Source: Valencia hispanica (taxonomy: Eukaryota > Chordata > Actinopteri > Cyprinodontiformes > Valenciidae). From it: DNA of 64,000 nucleotides. Under the pieces are notes generated by a model, which was given only the letters and a program-made list of their open reading frames with translations, was not told where the DNA came from and searched no databases. The DNA lies in the NCBI GenBank assembly GCA_963556495.2, contig CAUVZQ020000001.1, positions 171,001-235,000 of the forward strand. Reading direction: 5' to 3'. The position numbers and the translations under genes were made by a program. Below are positions 1 to 14,500 of the stretch, piece after piece. Position 1 is the stretch's first letter, and the number at the start of each line of letters is the position of its first letter.

Positions 1-159
1 AAGTCCCAAAACATCCCAGAGAAGATCTGCATGGAGGAATGATAAATACCAAGATACCAGCTACAGTTTGAGAGAACCTGGTGAAGACCTACAGGTGACC
101 TTTGACCTCTGGCATTGACAACCAAGGTTACATTAGAAAGGATTGAAATGAACTTTTTT

Positions 160-805
160 TTATTTTTGGACCTTTAGACAACTAAATTCTTTAAAAATCA
201 TAAAATGTGATTTCCTGGATATTTCTTTACATTCTGTGTCTCTTCCAGTTGAAGTGAAGCTAAGATGAAAATTACAGACCTCTCCTGTTTTTAAGTGGGA
301 CAACTTGACCAATCGGTGGCTGCCAAATACTTTTGAGCCTCTCTGTAGGTCTAAAATGATCAAAGCTCATTGGATCATATTTTCCAAGGATCTTACAATG
401 ATGACATTGAAATGGCTTCTTATCTAACATGTTCTAGAGTGTATTGTGATTTTATAGGTCTAACTGCAGATTTACTGGCTTGACCCCAGCAGACAACACA
501 GTATGATATAAATGAAAATATTAGTGCATGCAAAAATACCTTGGCTACCTTTTGTAGGGAGACATAATTTAATATGTTCAAATTAGCCAAATTATATTTT
601 ACAGTCTTAGTCATTTTCTTGATATATTTCTTACAGGTAAGATTTGAGTCGAGTTAAACTCCAAAATACTGGAATTCAGATACTGTCGATAGATTTCCTT
701 TTGATGAAGATGTTCACAGTTGGACTTGTTAAAAAACATGCTTTTTGTTTTACTGATGTTCAAAGTAAGAGACTGAGCTGAGACTGGTGAGTGTATTAAA
801 AACAC
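160..805 (-). mobile_element. Degenerate LINE reverse-transcriptase fragment
   Basis: Two short minus-strand open stretches (611-805 and 420-614) read like the C-terminal half of a fish LINE reverse transcriptase. The first has the thumb motif NISKTKSM. The second has the HALIFSFISYCVVCWGQ block that follows the RT domain in CR1/L2/Rex-type LINEs. They are in different frames, so the copy is frameshifted and dead. No ends or target duplications were found. The family assignment rests on remembered motif patterns, not an alignment. Confidence 0.6.
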
Positions 806-879
806 TGAAGACCTTTTTTGTTTGGCTTTTTATTCAGACTAATTGTATGAGCTATGTTTATGTTTTATTTTCAGTTTAT

Positions 880-975
880 TTTCAATTTCATTTTGTTCTC
901 TGACTGTAAATCACTTTGGTCAACTCCTGTTTTTTTATGTGCTATATTAATAAAGTTAACATTGAAAAAATAACA
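880..975 (+). repeat. Probable LINE 3' tail
   Basis: This stretch contains the fish LINE tail signature: TGTAAATCACTTTGGTCAAC, a TGTGCTATATTAATAAAG polyadenylation-type block and an A-rich end. The surrounding 806-1419 is AT-rich and I see nothing else in it. Confidence 0.4.
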
Positions 976-1456
976 TTAATTTTCCCATTTGAGAAATATA
1001 CAGAGCCAATCATTCATGCTCTAATTCCCAGTCTATCAGGAAGCTTCCTTGGAATATTAAAACACTAAATAAAGTTAATATAAACCTCCACAGTTAAATT
1101 ATGAACCATCACCAGAAGGTTTGAATCCATCAGTATCATAACTTTGCTAACTGGGTTCCAGTTAGAGAACTGATTTTATTAAACATTAATTTAAAAGGAA
1201 ACATATATTCTTCTTAACTAGAACCATCTCAACTCCTGATTCTTGTATTTTATCCAATTTTAACTTTTACTCATATTTTGTATTCTTGTTTTCATGATTT
1301 TTCTTTGCTGTTTTTTATTTTCTACGTTTCCATTTTCTTTTAAACACTTTTAGTAATGTTTGAAATGATCTTTAAAGACACAGTTGACATGATGTTAAAT
1401 ATGTGCCGATATTTGGATGTTAAAATGAAGGTGTCCCAGTTAGGACCAGTAGTAAA

Positions 1457-2435
1457 TGACCCACTGTCATCTGGACAAAGCAGGCAGCACTGTGAGGATC
1501 ATGTTCTTTGATTTCTCCAGTGCATTTAACACAATTCAGCCTGATTTGCTTTGTCAGAAACTCCTGAAGACACAGGTGGAGCCTCAACAATAGCCTGGAT
1601 CAATGACTACCTGACCAACAGACCACAGTTTGTGAGACTGAAGGATTGTGGGTAAAACCAGGTGGTCAGCAGCACAGGAGCACCACAGGGGACCGTACTC
1701 TCACCATTCCTTTTCACTCTGTACACCTCAGACTTCCAGTACAAATCAGAGACCTGTCATGTGCAGAAATACTCAGATGGATCAGAGATGGACAAGAAGC
1801 TGAACCCAGAGAGCTGGTGGACCGCTTTGTGACATGGTGTGGAAACAATCGTCTCACCTTGAATGTGAACAAAACAAAGGAGATGATTGTAGAAGAAGAA
1901 ACAGGGATAAGTCAAACACTGTTTCCATCATGGGAGAAGAAGTGGAGGTGGTTGAGGAGTATAAATACCTCAGAGTTCACCATGACAACAGACTGGACTG
2001 GAGACTGAACAGTGAAGCCGTCTACAAGAAGGGACAGAGCAGACTGGACTTCTGGAGGAAGCTTAGGTCCTTCAAGGTTTGCAGCAAGATGCTGCAGATC
2101 TTCTACAAGTCTGTTGTGGAGAGTGTAATCTCTTCAGCCATCATCTGTTGGGGTAGCAGCATCAGAGCCAGGGACTTAAAAAGGCTCAACAACCTGATAA
2201 AGAAGGTTCTGGTTCTGTTCTGGTTCTGTTCTGGTTCTATTCTTGGGACGACTGTGGAACATCTGGAGATGATGATGCAAAGAAGGATTCTTCATAAAAT
2301 TCAAAAACCATGGACAACCCTGATCATCCTCTTCATGAGACAGTCATACAACAACAGAGCGTCTTCAGTCGGAGGCGTATTCGGAGGTACTGTAAAAGTG
2401 CTCTGGGAAAAAGACAGTATTTTTGAATTTGAATT
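1457..2435 (+). mobile_element. Truncated LINE copy (reverse transcriptase remnant)
   Basis: Plus-strand frames 1499-2230 encode broken RT pieces. The sequence near 1500 is FFDFSSAFN-like, and LNVNKTKEMIV (about 1860) is the RT thumb. A downstream block has EYKYLRVHHDNRLDW, SRLDFWRKLRSF and [16 protein letters not shown], followed by [17 protein letters not shown]. Frames change repeatedly. The copy sits between two imperfect 36-bp direct repeats (1420-1456 and 2436-2471) that may be an old target-site duplication. The same family occurs antisense at 10490-10960. Confidence 0.75.
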
Positions 2436-2486
2436 TTAAAATCAAGGCATTCCAGTTAGACCAGCGGTAAAATTAAAGCGTCCCAG

Positions 2487-2598
2487 TCAGACAAGTGCTC
2501 TGAAGAGGAAGGAGACGGCTGCTCCTGAAGCCAAACCTAGAGACAGAAAGAAAGCCATGATGGCTCCTGCAGTTTCCACTTCATGAGGAAGAACATTC
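2487..2598 (-). CDS. slc29a1-like: ENT1-like terminal coding exon 12 (TM11, stop)
   Basis: Residues 401-437. [18 protein letters not shown] is followed by [18 protein letters not shown] and TGA. Both the [11 protein letters not shown] block and the C-terminal SFLFRALV are family hallmarks. The 3' UTR runs into an old LINE insertion; I could not place a polyadenylation signal. Confidence 0.95.
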
Positions 2599-5500
2599 CT
2601 GCAGAACATCAGAACAAAATATCATCAAATTATTAGAGATGAACATTTAACATATGTAAAAATGTAACTGTGTGCCATTTAAAAATAATTTCATATAAAA
2701 AATATACAATGTCATGGAAACTGAATCCGTTTTCAGTAACTGTGTTTTGTTGGTTTCTTACTTTGGACCGTAGCACATGCAGAGACTGGCCAGGTAGCCG
2801 TTACTGAAGGCCAAGACAACCATGAAGGCGATAAAGAAGCCATCATGATGGAAGAAGACGGGCAGATGGAAGCGAGGCTGAACATTGCAGAACATAAAAA
2901 GAGGAACGAAGAGAACCCGAGCCATGATGGAGATGGGAAGGACCAGGCTATCTTTACCAGGCTGTAGACACAGACATGAGCTTATTGATAACCGATCAGA
3001 TTATTGATTGATGATAGAAGAGTGTGGACCAATCAGAAACTCACCCACATGCAGACAGCTGTTAGGCTCCGCCCAGTCCAGTCACACAGGTTAAAGAGCA
3101 GAAAGCAGCTGACAGGGATGAAGTAGAGCTCTGTGAAGAAAACCCAATGATTAATCCTCATCAGAGCCAGGTGACACCTGAGGAAGCTGAGTTGGAGGTC
3201 ATGTGACCACCAAGGGAGGACTAACCCCAGGAGCTTCCATCTGCCAGCGTCGATCGAGTGTCAGCCGTGATGGCGGGGAAAGTGCCGATGGTGACGGTGA
3301 AAGTGAAGCAGACAGACAATGCCAGGACCCAAATCTGAGATTCAAAGGTCACATGTTATTCAAAGCTCAGGTTCAAAGGTCACAGCTAAACAGGGCTGAA
3401 GGTCAAAACATGTCTGGAGTCAGAATTGGCCCCTTCTGGTATCCTGTGTTACTGAGGCAATGCTGCCTGTTGAGTCTGTGACAACGTCACATTAATATAC
3501 GAGTCCCTTTAAAAAAATGCATATATATATATATATTTTAGGGCGCTTTTCTAAAAGCCAAGGTCACCTTACAGAGAAGAAAAAACAGAAAAATAAGACT
3601 TAGACAATCAGTTAATCAGGTCGTTTGAACAGATTCTTTTGTGATTTAAATAAAGGAAGAGAGTCAATATTTCTAGGATGAAGTGATTCCAGAGCGACTG
3701 AAAGCTCTGCTCCTCATGGTGACAAGCCGGGAAAAAGGAACAAGATGATTGGCTGATGAAGATCTGAGAGAACAATGTGAAGCAGGAGGGGCGGAGCTAC
3801 GGAGGGGCCACAATTAGAGTTTTAAAGTTGATTCTGTGGGCGACCAGTGAAGCTGCTGAAGATCTGGGGTAATGTGTTCTCTGGAGGGAGTTCTGGTTCT
3901 GATCCGAGCTGCAGAGTTCTGGAGGAGTTTATGGATGGAGTTATTGGGGAAACCAAGAAGAAGAGAGCTGCACTAATGGGTTAATTAAAAAGCTGAATCA
4001 TGTACTGCTGACACTGGGGAGACCTTTACCTGTTGGTATTGTTCACGATCCAGAGCCATGAGGAGCCGAGGGGAGACAAGGTTGCTAGAGTAATCGGGAT
4101 TCGGTCTGAAGGACTCATCACTGGATATGATGAGATCTAGACTTTTTGGGTTTAAAAAAATTTATTTGACGTGGTATACCACTTTTAAAGTGATCCCATT
4201 CTCCTTTTTTGCGTTGCAGATCATAATTTTTTAGGAACTTCTGATCATAGATTAGGGGGTATACTAAGTATCCTAAGTACCTTTCTCCATTAAATGGACA
4301 GCTCTTATTTTTTTATTCTTAGGAACCTTTTCTGTGTTTATTGTTTAAAAAAAGGTTGAGGGGCTGACTATTACAGGGCAACCTGCAGAGTTTAAAACCA
4401 TAAAAAACTGTACCAGTATTGCAGATTAACAAGGGAAATGTAAAACACACTCTATGCTTCCATGAATCCAGCAGGTGGTTTAGATTCTTGCTACTCTGCT
4501 TTTTTCAACCAGATTGTGACCCAAACTTGATTCAGACAGATCAAGTTTATTCTGTTGTACACTGAGTGGCAACAAATTTGACAGAAGGGAATAAATGAGA
4601 GAAAACAATGATCCAGCAAACTTAATTACATGCCTTATTGCTGTAAAAAAAAAAAAAGTTCTGGGTTGGTCCATTGTTTTTTCTCCACTGTAGTTGCATA
4701 ATAAATGTTGATGTTCTATCTGTTTTGTGTTGTCACTTTTAAGTTGCCCCACAGAACATTGCATTGGGGCACATAGCTCCACACATAAACATTGTGCATG
4801 TGTTCAGATGTAAAACAAGGCTCTCTTTGGGTGTACCAGCTGCTTTTGGTATGAATATGTGGACGATTCCACCCATAATGTGAACCCTCTTCTGGAGATC
4901 TGACGTTTGCATTTAATTGTCTAAAACGTCTTGGTATGTTAAAGCCTTAAGACTTGCTTTCATTGGAACACACAAGTTGAGCTCTAGTCTCTTTTTCAGT
5001 TTATGTTCAGATTTACTGTAGCTTTATTAAATATTAGGAATCAGATACACCTGTAGAGGGAGCCAAAGAGCAAAGTCTATGATGTTTCTGATGTAAAACA
5101 TTTATTCTGAACTTAGAATTCTGTTTGTTTCATTTTTATTTAATGCTTCTGTTGATAATGGTCCTGTTCACTGTGTGATTGATTTAATATTAAACTGATA
5201 CAATCAATAACTTCATTTAAGACAGAATAATGTAAATGTAGTGTCTGACCTTCTTAAATATCCCCATCATGGAGATGTTTGGATGTTTCTTTTCATCAGC
5301 AGCAGCATCTTTATTCTCTGAAGGACAAACACATCTCTGACTGAGAACAATCTGCTGATGAATGATCATCCAATAACTAACATGAGCTCCATACCTGTGT
5401 TCATCAGAGTAACTGTATTCTGATCTTCTTCTGGGGTTGGATTTTTGTTCCTTTCTTGATAAAACTGGAAAAACTTCTGAAATGAGAGTTTTCACACATT

Positions 5501-8500
5501 AACCAGCCAACACAGAATACATAGTTCCACATGAATCCATGGTCCGACACACAGATTCTAGTCCTTGTGATAAACTGTGGTTTTTCCATCCCACCACGCT
5601 GAATAAAAGATCTGCTCCAAGTTCATCTATCAATAATGGTTGACTGAAATAGTAAAAAACAGGTCCAGCTGATGTGATGCCAACCTGAGGAGCTTTGTTC
5701 AGGTGATCACATTCACAATGAGCCTGTTACTAATAACCTTTGCTTAAATGTGTCCAAATTAAATAAAACTGAAGACTATTGGTTATGTATGCTCTGTCAA
5801 ATCCAAGTTCCCAGTATATTTTACAGATCCATAAAATCAACAGGTCTGAGTTGAGAGGTTGATGTTCAGTTTGAATTTACCAGTTTGGGTAACAGGACGT
5901 AAGACAAGATGGACAGGAAAACAACAACACAGGCTACGATGAAATAACCGAATGCTGCATCCTCCAGCTCAGAACCACCTGCAACAGATTAAGATGAGAA
6001 GAGATGGAGGGAGTAAAGAGGAAAAACACCCATTTACCACGTTCCTTATTCCTAACATCACATTTACACTGTTGTCAAAGATTTCTTTGAACAAGAAAGA
6101 CAAAACTTGTTATGGTTTAAGGTAATACTGCAAATCAGTGAAAGGTTATTGAAAGCGTATTTAAACAGACTTGCGATGGCGCAGATCATGGAGAAGGCTG
6201 CAAAGGTTCCCGCGAGTCCTTGACCACTCATGATGGGAGTCGTGTATGAAGTTGGAAGCAAACCGGCCATCCCAAAGAGACTGCCTTGCAGCACCGCTCC
6301 GAAGGCTGTAAAATAACCAGTTTTATGAAACTCTTTAAATGAAAAGATGAGATCATGATTCCTTTTTCGTTTAAGATGTTTTTACAAGGAAGATCCGTGA
6401 GCACCAAGCAAGTGTGTGTTTCTGTCTGACCCTAAACTACCAAAAGCAGAAGAGTCTTTTATATACGCAAGGTTACCAGAGTCACATTGATGCGCTCTTC
6501 CCTCTCAGACGACTGGTTTGAACCAATCAGATACATAAACAAGAGCCACTTCACATTCTCCTAAATAAAAGATGTTCTTAGGTCTACTGTCTGTAATCAA
6601 ACTACCCTGACTTCTGTCCCTAATAAAGACTTAACAGACTGTCCATGAAATGTTATTGACCTAATGTAAATATTCACAATTACAATTAATAATTTATTAT
6701 TGACTAAATTATCAATGAAAAAGTTAGTTCCCCCAGAGGAAGCCAATACCATCTGCACCACTAAGTGATGCATTTAACTATTACAAACTGGATTCGTTCA
6801 AATCCTGCATCTGAGTTTTCAAAGATCTGGCCAACATCTGATCTGCAGGATTCTTGTACAAGAACATTAAAGTAACATGAATCTGGTTATAATGATAAGA
6901 AAGCTCACAGTTGATGATGATTATCTTCACCATGGTCACGGAAAAGAAAGTCAGCGGCTCCAGAGGAACTTTAACAAGGACGGCAGTGAGGATGAAGACA
7001 AACATGATGATGAAGAGACTTCCCATCACACGCAGACGCTGAGGAATACTGAGAGAGGAACAGGAAGAAAGACAAGGTTTCAATCCAGCCAAATCCAGCT
7101 TCATCTATAAGGAACTTTAAACATTGCAGATTAAGTGCTGTACGTGAAACAAAATACTGAGCTGTTTAAATGTGAACAATAGGTCTGTTTTCTCTATTGG
7201 AACTTCAGGGTAATTTCACCAGACCTTTACAGTATGCATATGTCTCCGCTGCATGGGGCCGGCCCGATTGGGCCCTTTTAAGGGGCCACGTCAGGAAACA
7301 ACCAAGTACCAGTCTTGGGGTATGAACTCAGAAATGACGAAGTAGAATCACTGGTTGTGAGCTTTGGTTAACTCCTGCTGATTGGTTGTAACTTAGAGGG
7401 AAATTATGTCAGCAGACGTCACCAAACAACCGGCATTTGGAATAAGAAAGGTTGTTCGTGAAGCAGTTTATAACCACATAGCAAACTCTTGTTATTACCC
7501 GCAGCTGTGGCCGCCTCTGGCACTGATCCGTGACACCACTCACTGACAAAATAGTCGTGATATGCTGATGTCTTAGAAAATTACTATGGAGACACAACGG
7601 CTGAGATGACCGGGCCAGGAGATTTACCCCATCAGCTATTCTGTCCCAGAAATGATCAGATGCCAGGATTTAGAGAAGTGTTCAATAACAGTCAGGATAG
7701 TTGTAAAACCTTCTGACTCAGGGAATCTGGTGACAAAGTCTATGGTGATGTGGGACCAGGGCTGAGTGGAAACGGCAAGAAGTTGAGGCAGTCCACCAAA
7801 ACGTTTATTACCGGTTTTCCTTCTGGCTCAAAACTGGGCAGGGAAAGATGTATTCTTTAGTTCTTTTATGAATGCTTGGCCACCAGAATCTTCTGTTGAT
7901 AAAGACAATGGTTTGGCTGGTTCCAGACTGACAGGTGAATCATATCCAGTGGATGAATCTGTTTATGATCTGTCCAAACCAGCAGAGGATGTACTTCACC
8001 CTCCAATCAATGCAACCACTCCTCTAAGGCTAATTGAATGGCTCTCAATCCCCCTCATAATAATTTTGCTTGATGGGAGATAAGCAGCATGAGAAGAAAC
8101 CAAAGGGATGGAGTCAGTCTGATCGCTGGGACAGTACAGAAGCATCCACCAGTAAAGAAGAACTGTTTAAGGGGGTAGGGCTGGATGAGGATGTGTGCTT
8201 GTACAAACTTCCTTTTTAGTTCTTGAAAAGCTCTGTCTGCTTAGTTGTTTCTGACAGTTTGGTGCCGTCCGTCTGGTCTCCTTTCCTGTGACGCGTCATC
8301 ATTTACTCAGGTTAATTTTAAGGTCTGTCATATTAGATGTTATTTAATTAAAAATGTGTTGCCATAATGATTGTTGCTGGGTCTCTACACCATATCTAGT
8401 TCTATGTATTTTCATGCTGAAAAGCTTTGCTTAATTAAAAATATTGTTTGAGATGCGAGGGGGGGTTGACTTGTGAAACACAAATCGTCTGTACTGTGTT

Positions 8501-11500
8501 CTCGTACTCTTTATTAAATTAAATTAAATTCAGGTTAATTCTAATCAAAAATACTTTATTGATCCTGTTGGGGACACACAGCCATTGGGTGGCGCTAACC
8601 CACATTCTAGCTCTGACAGGAGGAGAAGAAGACCAGAGGTTATATAAGGCACCGCCACAGATATCCAGTTCTTCTCCAGTTCTGGCTTTTAGCCGAACAG
8701 CACCAGGAGAGAGATCCATGTTTCCTTCGCTGGGGAGGGGAAAGACGCGAGTTCTGAGAGGAACTCACTCCGAGGACGACAATACTGCTGATCCATCAGG
8801 TGAATCAAACCCAGTGTTTTAAGATAAACCCCACTGTTCCGCCCTGAGCCCTGCTTTCTGAACAGATGCTGCCATATGAAGCGAGCCGCTAACAGCCACC
8901 GAATGCCACAGAACCGGGTCGAGACTGGAGCGTTACCCCACCGCGACAGAGCCTGGGACAATGCTATCTGGAACCTGCAGAGAAGGTACTGTGACTGTGA
9001 ACTGAGGTGCAGCTGATCGCTGTTTAGCAAGCCGGAGATGACGACACGCCGTCCCAGCTAAAGGCTGCTACCCGCGATTCAACAGCTATAATCCTCCCAC
9101 TGCTAACGGACCGTAGCTGTGGCTAGCCTGCGGGCTAACGTGTTAGCTTCCCCCATCATCCACGGAGCGACTTGGAGAACTTTAACCGTTCAATAAGGTC
9201 TGTCTGGGCAGAGGCGAGATTAGTTTAGTTTAAACAAGATTTAAGGGTTGTTTGTTTCACTGTGATTTGTTACTTTGTGTAAGATTTCATTTATTGTTTG
9301 GGTACAAACAGGCCGGTCGGCCTGAAAGTTTAAACTGATTCTCAAGGTTTCCGATGGAAAATCGTTTTATATCCTGCAACCTGAGTTACTCAATCCAACA
9401 GTTTTCCTTTGTTTGATGTTTAATAAATGATTCAGAGCGACTTTAAGCAGCACCACGTGAGTTAGCTGTAAGCTACATGCTCTAGCGAACCACGTGGGCC
9501 ATTGATGGTATTTTACTCATGAACAATAAAGACTGCCGTTAATGCTACTCAAAGTAAAGATAGACTTTAAACAGATAATTTAAACACTAAAACTAATCTA
9601 AGTCATTTTTGAGACCGCCTTCTTAGTAAGTCAAAATACTAGATTAGATTGACATAATTGGTACGGCCGTTAACGTCAACATAAAGTCTAAATATTAAAT
9701 TAGATCAATCACTGCGGTGACCGATCCATTAAATAGAATCAATTATCTAAAGGTTATGGATTTCTAATTCAGCAAATGGTTTAATGAAACATTGCTTCTT
9801 CCAAACAATGTTTTTCTTCACTTCTGCTTTGCTGTGAATTGGTGGTTTGAAAACAAACCAGAATCTGCTGATTAGTTTAAAACTAATCACAATTAGTTTA
9901 AAACTAACTTAGCCTTATTCCCAACACTGTTCAACACAAGCCTTGGTCTTTGAGCAAACATATTCATTCTGAACTGTGACATCATCAATTTGTTTGTTTC
10001 TATTTCTGTGTATTTTTATCAGTTTTACTGTTTTACTTCGGAGTGTGAGTTTTATTATAGTTATTCTTTTCTTAGTAGTTTAGTTGTGTTTTACTAGTTT
10101 GAGTTTATTTTCAAAGTATGTTAACCGAAAGTGAATTCTTTTTGTAATAAACTCTTGTATTTTGGAAAATCGTTCTTATTTCACCTACATGTGTAGCAAC
10201 TTGCTGTTCAGATACACCAAGATCTTATTCCTTCATATATTGATTAATTATCTCAGCCTTATCAGGCAGGTAATCATAAACATAAACTGAGACTGAACAA
10301 TTTGGCTATTGATATTCCTGGAATCCAGGTGGTGCCCTAAACGTGGTAACTTTAACATAAAATTATTAATCTGATTATTAATTGCCCTAAGCAATTATTC
10401 ATAATTATTCATAGCCAAAACCTACCTATCTGTGGTACAACAATCCCAGAGGAGTATCAAGTGTTGTAACTGATATCATCCAAGTTTCTTAAATGAGTTG
10501 TTGATGCTGATGGCTGTGGTCTGGAAGGCTGTCCTGTAGAGGTCCGTGTTACAACGGCTCTCGAAGCCACTGACTGAAGACACTATTGTTTTATAACGGT
10601 CTCATAAAGATGATGTTCCTGGTGGTTCATACATTTCCTGATCTCCAGATGTTCCACGGTCATCACCAGAACAGAACCAGAACCTTCTTTATCAGGTTGT
10701 TTAGCCTTTTTAAATCCCTGGCTCTGATGCTGCTACCCCAACAGATGACGGATGAAGAGATTACACTCTCCACAACAGACTTGTAGAAGATCTGCAGCAT
10801 CTTGCTGCAAACCTTGAAGGACCTAAGCTTCCTGATGAAGTCCAGTCTGCTCTGTCCCTTCTTGTAATTAGCTTCACTGTTTGGTCTCTATTTCAGTCAG
10901 TTGTCCAGGTGAACATTGAAGTATGTATTTTCCTCCAGCACATCCACTTCTTCTCTAGTTAGAATTAAGTTTATCCACTTTGAATTCACGTTTAGGGTTA
11001 GAGAGAATTGAACTGGAATGTATAACTTTAACTGTGTACGTCTCTATATAACATTTCTTTGTCCTGGAAAGTGGCTTGAGATAACATCTGTCATGAGTAA
11101 TCTGAGTTAAATGGATGTAATACTTGAGTACTTTGGTGTAGGGCTGATACTGCTCTCAGTACTGCGGTGTAGTAATGGCCCTAGTACTGTAGTGGGGTAC
11201 TCACAGAGAGTATAGGAAGGAGGTAAGGCAGGTGCAGAGCAGGAGTGGCAACATGGCGCAGAGCGTCATAACATTGTTGAATTTAGCCTCTAGAACACTT
11301 TGCTGTTCGCCTGCTGCTTCGCTCTGATTGGTTGAAACCTGAGTGGGCAAAGGGTCCTTCAGACGATTCTTGAAATACTGCAAGAACACAATCAGACATC
11401 CATAAATGCACAAAGAATATTGGTCAGAAGCACACTTCAGTACCAGAACCTTTACTGGGCTTTTGAAGCCAGTTGTGGTGCAATCTCTTTCTCAAATGTA

Positions 11501-14500
11501 ACCATTCAGTTTTTCAATTCTTTAAATATCCCTGAAGCTTAAGAACACAGACATTTAGGCTACATAGCTAATAAAGTTAAGAAATTAGCCCCTGAAACAC
11601 TATTATAATTCCTCAATCTCTTTGTTGCTTTGAGTCTGTTTTCACTGAGTTGCTCCTGAATGCACCCCTCTGCAGATCTGAGTGGCTGATTGCCTTAATG
11701 ACATGAAAGCACTCAAGCACTTGTTCCACAATGTGCTTAAATGTCATTCTTTGTCACCTGTTGCTTCAACATTGTCTAAAGGCTTTTATGTCTTCATATT
11801 CCAGCAACAGGTTTCTGTGCTCCAGCTTTGTCTCATTCCTCTGGCTCTGTAAACTAGTTTTTACCTTCTGGGCGTCTATCCCAGCCTGACCTGTTAGTGA
11901 AACCAATTGCTTTGTCACACAGCTGATCACACAACACCCTGTATATGAGCCTCATATGGTTGTACTAACCTCTGCTGGTCATTTGATGGATTGCAGCCCA
12001 ACTTTACATGGAAAGGTTAACGGGCTGAATTTAGATTGAGCTTTTCTACTCACAGAAACCTCTCAAAGCACTTTACTCTAGATCCACTTTCACCCAATCA
12101 CACTCACAAATGGACACACATTCATACACTGGTACGCAGACTGAAAGGCAACTTAGGGCCAAATGCCTTGCCAATGGGCACATTGACATGTGGCAGGAGG
12201 AAGCTGGCATCTAACACACAACTTCCTACCTTTTCTACTCAGCATGTAAACATACTGATGCAGCCATAATGTCACAATCACTATATTATCAGAATCAGCT
12301 TTAATGGCCAAGTGTGACACATACAAGGAATTTGACTCCGGCAACTTTTCTCTCCAGTACAGAACTTAAATAAAGAAATAAATACAAATAAAAAATAAAG
12401 GATAATATATACACCATACCGGGGTTATTTTACAGTGAGTATGTACAGCAGTGCAGAGTTATAGTTTATTGTTATGTGAACGGACTCACACTCTGTGACT
12501 ACACAGAGTTCATCAGAGCGACAGCCTGGGGGAAAAAACTGTTCTTGTGTCGGGTGGTTTTGGCGTACAACGCTCTGTAACGCCGGCCTGATGGGAGGAG
12601 CCTAAACAGATTGTGGCCAGGGTGTGAGGGGTCTGTGGTGATTTTTCTGGCCCGCTTCTTGACCCTGGACTGGTACAGGTCCTGAATGGAGGGAAGATCA
12701 GTACCTATGATCCTCTCTGAGGACCTGACTGTTCTCTGCAGTCTGACCTTGTCTTTTCTGGTGGCGGATCCGAACCAGACAGAGATGGATGAGGTCAGGA
12801 CAGACTGGACTATTGCTGTGTAGAAGATGGTCAGCAGTTCCTGAGGCAGGTTGAACTTTCTGAGCTGACGCAGAAAGTACAGCCTTTGCTGGGCCTTCTT
12901 TCTTATACAGTTAATGTGGGAGGTCCACTTCAGGTCCCGTGTGATGGTGGATCCTAGGAACCTGAAAGACTCCACTGTGGGGACTGGCCTGTTGATGATT
13001 ATGAGAGGAGATGTTGATCGGGGTCTCTTCCTGAAGTTCACTGTCATCTCCACAGTTTTGAGCGGGTTTAGCTCCAGGTGGTTCTGACTGCACCAGAGGA
13101 CCAGCTGTTCCACTTCCCCTCTGTATGCAGACTCGTCACCGTCACGGATGAGTCCAATGATGGTGGTGTCATCTGCAAACTTCAGGAGTTTCACAGAAGG
13201 GTCCCTTGACGTGCAGTCAGTGGTTTAAAGGGAGAAGAGCAGTGGGGAGAGAACACATCCCTGGGGCGCGCCGATGCTGAGGGACCGGGAGCTGGATGTG
13301 AAGTTACCCAGTTTCACCTGCTGCCTCCTGTCAGTCAGGAAACTGGTAATCCACTGACAGGTGGAGGGAGGCACGGTGAGCTGGGACATTTTTTGATGGA
13401 GGAGCTCTGGGACGATGGTGTTGAATGCAGAGCTGAAGTCCACAAACAGGACCCGAGCGTAGGTACCTACAGAGTCTAGGTGGTGCAGGATGTAGTGGAG
13501 AGCCATGTTGAACAGTACAGACAAATGAATTGAATCTATCCTGAATGTGGAGTATCATTAAAGCTTCTTTAGATTTTTATCTCTAAAATATCTTATTCAG
13601 CAGCTAAAACCACACATTGAGGAAGTCATATAGTTTAGAGAAATAGGCCCATGTTTGGCTTCGGTCACATGAGACTCTGAAAACTGACGCCCCAAAACAA
13701 GCTTCACTATTCTACAGACTCTATGCCGGGGTCGGCTCTTCACTGGAGCAGAAGGAACTTCCTGTAAATCTAACTTTTAGAAGTTACCAATAAGAACATA
13801 TTACCCATAAAGTGAATATTTACAAGATTTACTACAGTAGCTAATGAAATCCACTGGAATAGGAACAAATGAGATGATAGGGTTCACCTCCTGTTTGTTC
13901 TTTCCCTCTGTGCTTTGTTTGTGCGCTCACACAGCACTCCACACAAACATAGAGGAGTTTTTGCCAAGATAAACAGGAGACTGTTGTGTTTAGAGTGGAT
14001 CAGGTAGAAAGGAGCAGGGAGCAAAAAAAACAAAACGAGCTTAAAACAAGACGGAAAGCTAAAAAGAAGAAAAAAAGTTAAAATGTTCAGTTTTAAATCT
14101 GTTGTTTTCTACAAATTACTTTGAGAATTGTAGGGAAATGGCAAGTTGTATTGTTTTTAATTACTATGCCGACCCATTTTAGTGTAGCAAGTATTGGTTA
14201 CCATGAAAAAGCCTTATTTTATTCTTAATCTATTTTGCAGTTCAGTTTATTTATACAGCGGCAATTCACAACACATGTGATCTCAAAGCACTTTACAAGA
14301 AAAGTCGTTTCAATTCAATCATACATATCATTACAGAGATTCGACGGGGTAAGCCGTATTGCGTCATTTCCTGTTGTCACGGTTGTGCTCCCTCTAAGCT
14401 GTTTGGTGTTCAGACTCTTAAATTGATCTTATTTTCTCTGTGCTGAGGCCTTTCTAAGTTGTTTTAACACACAAGCACACTAAAACACACGTTATGTGGT

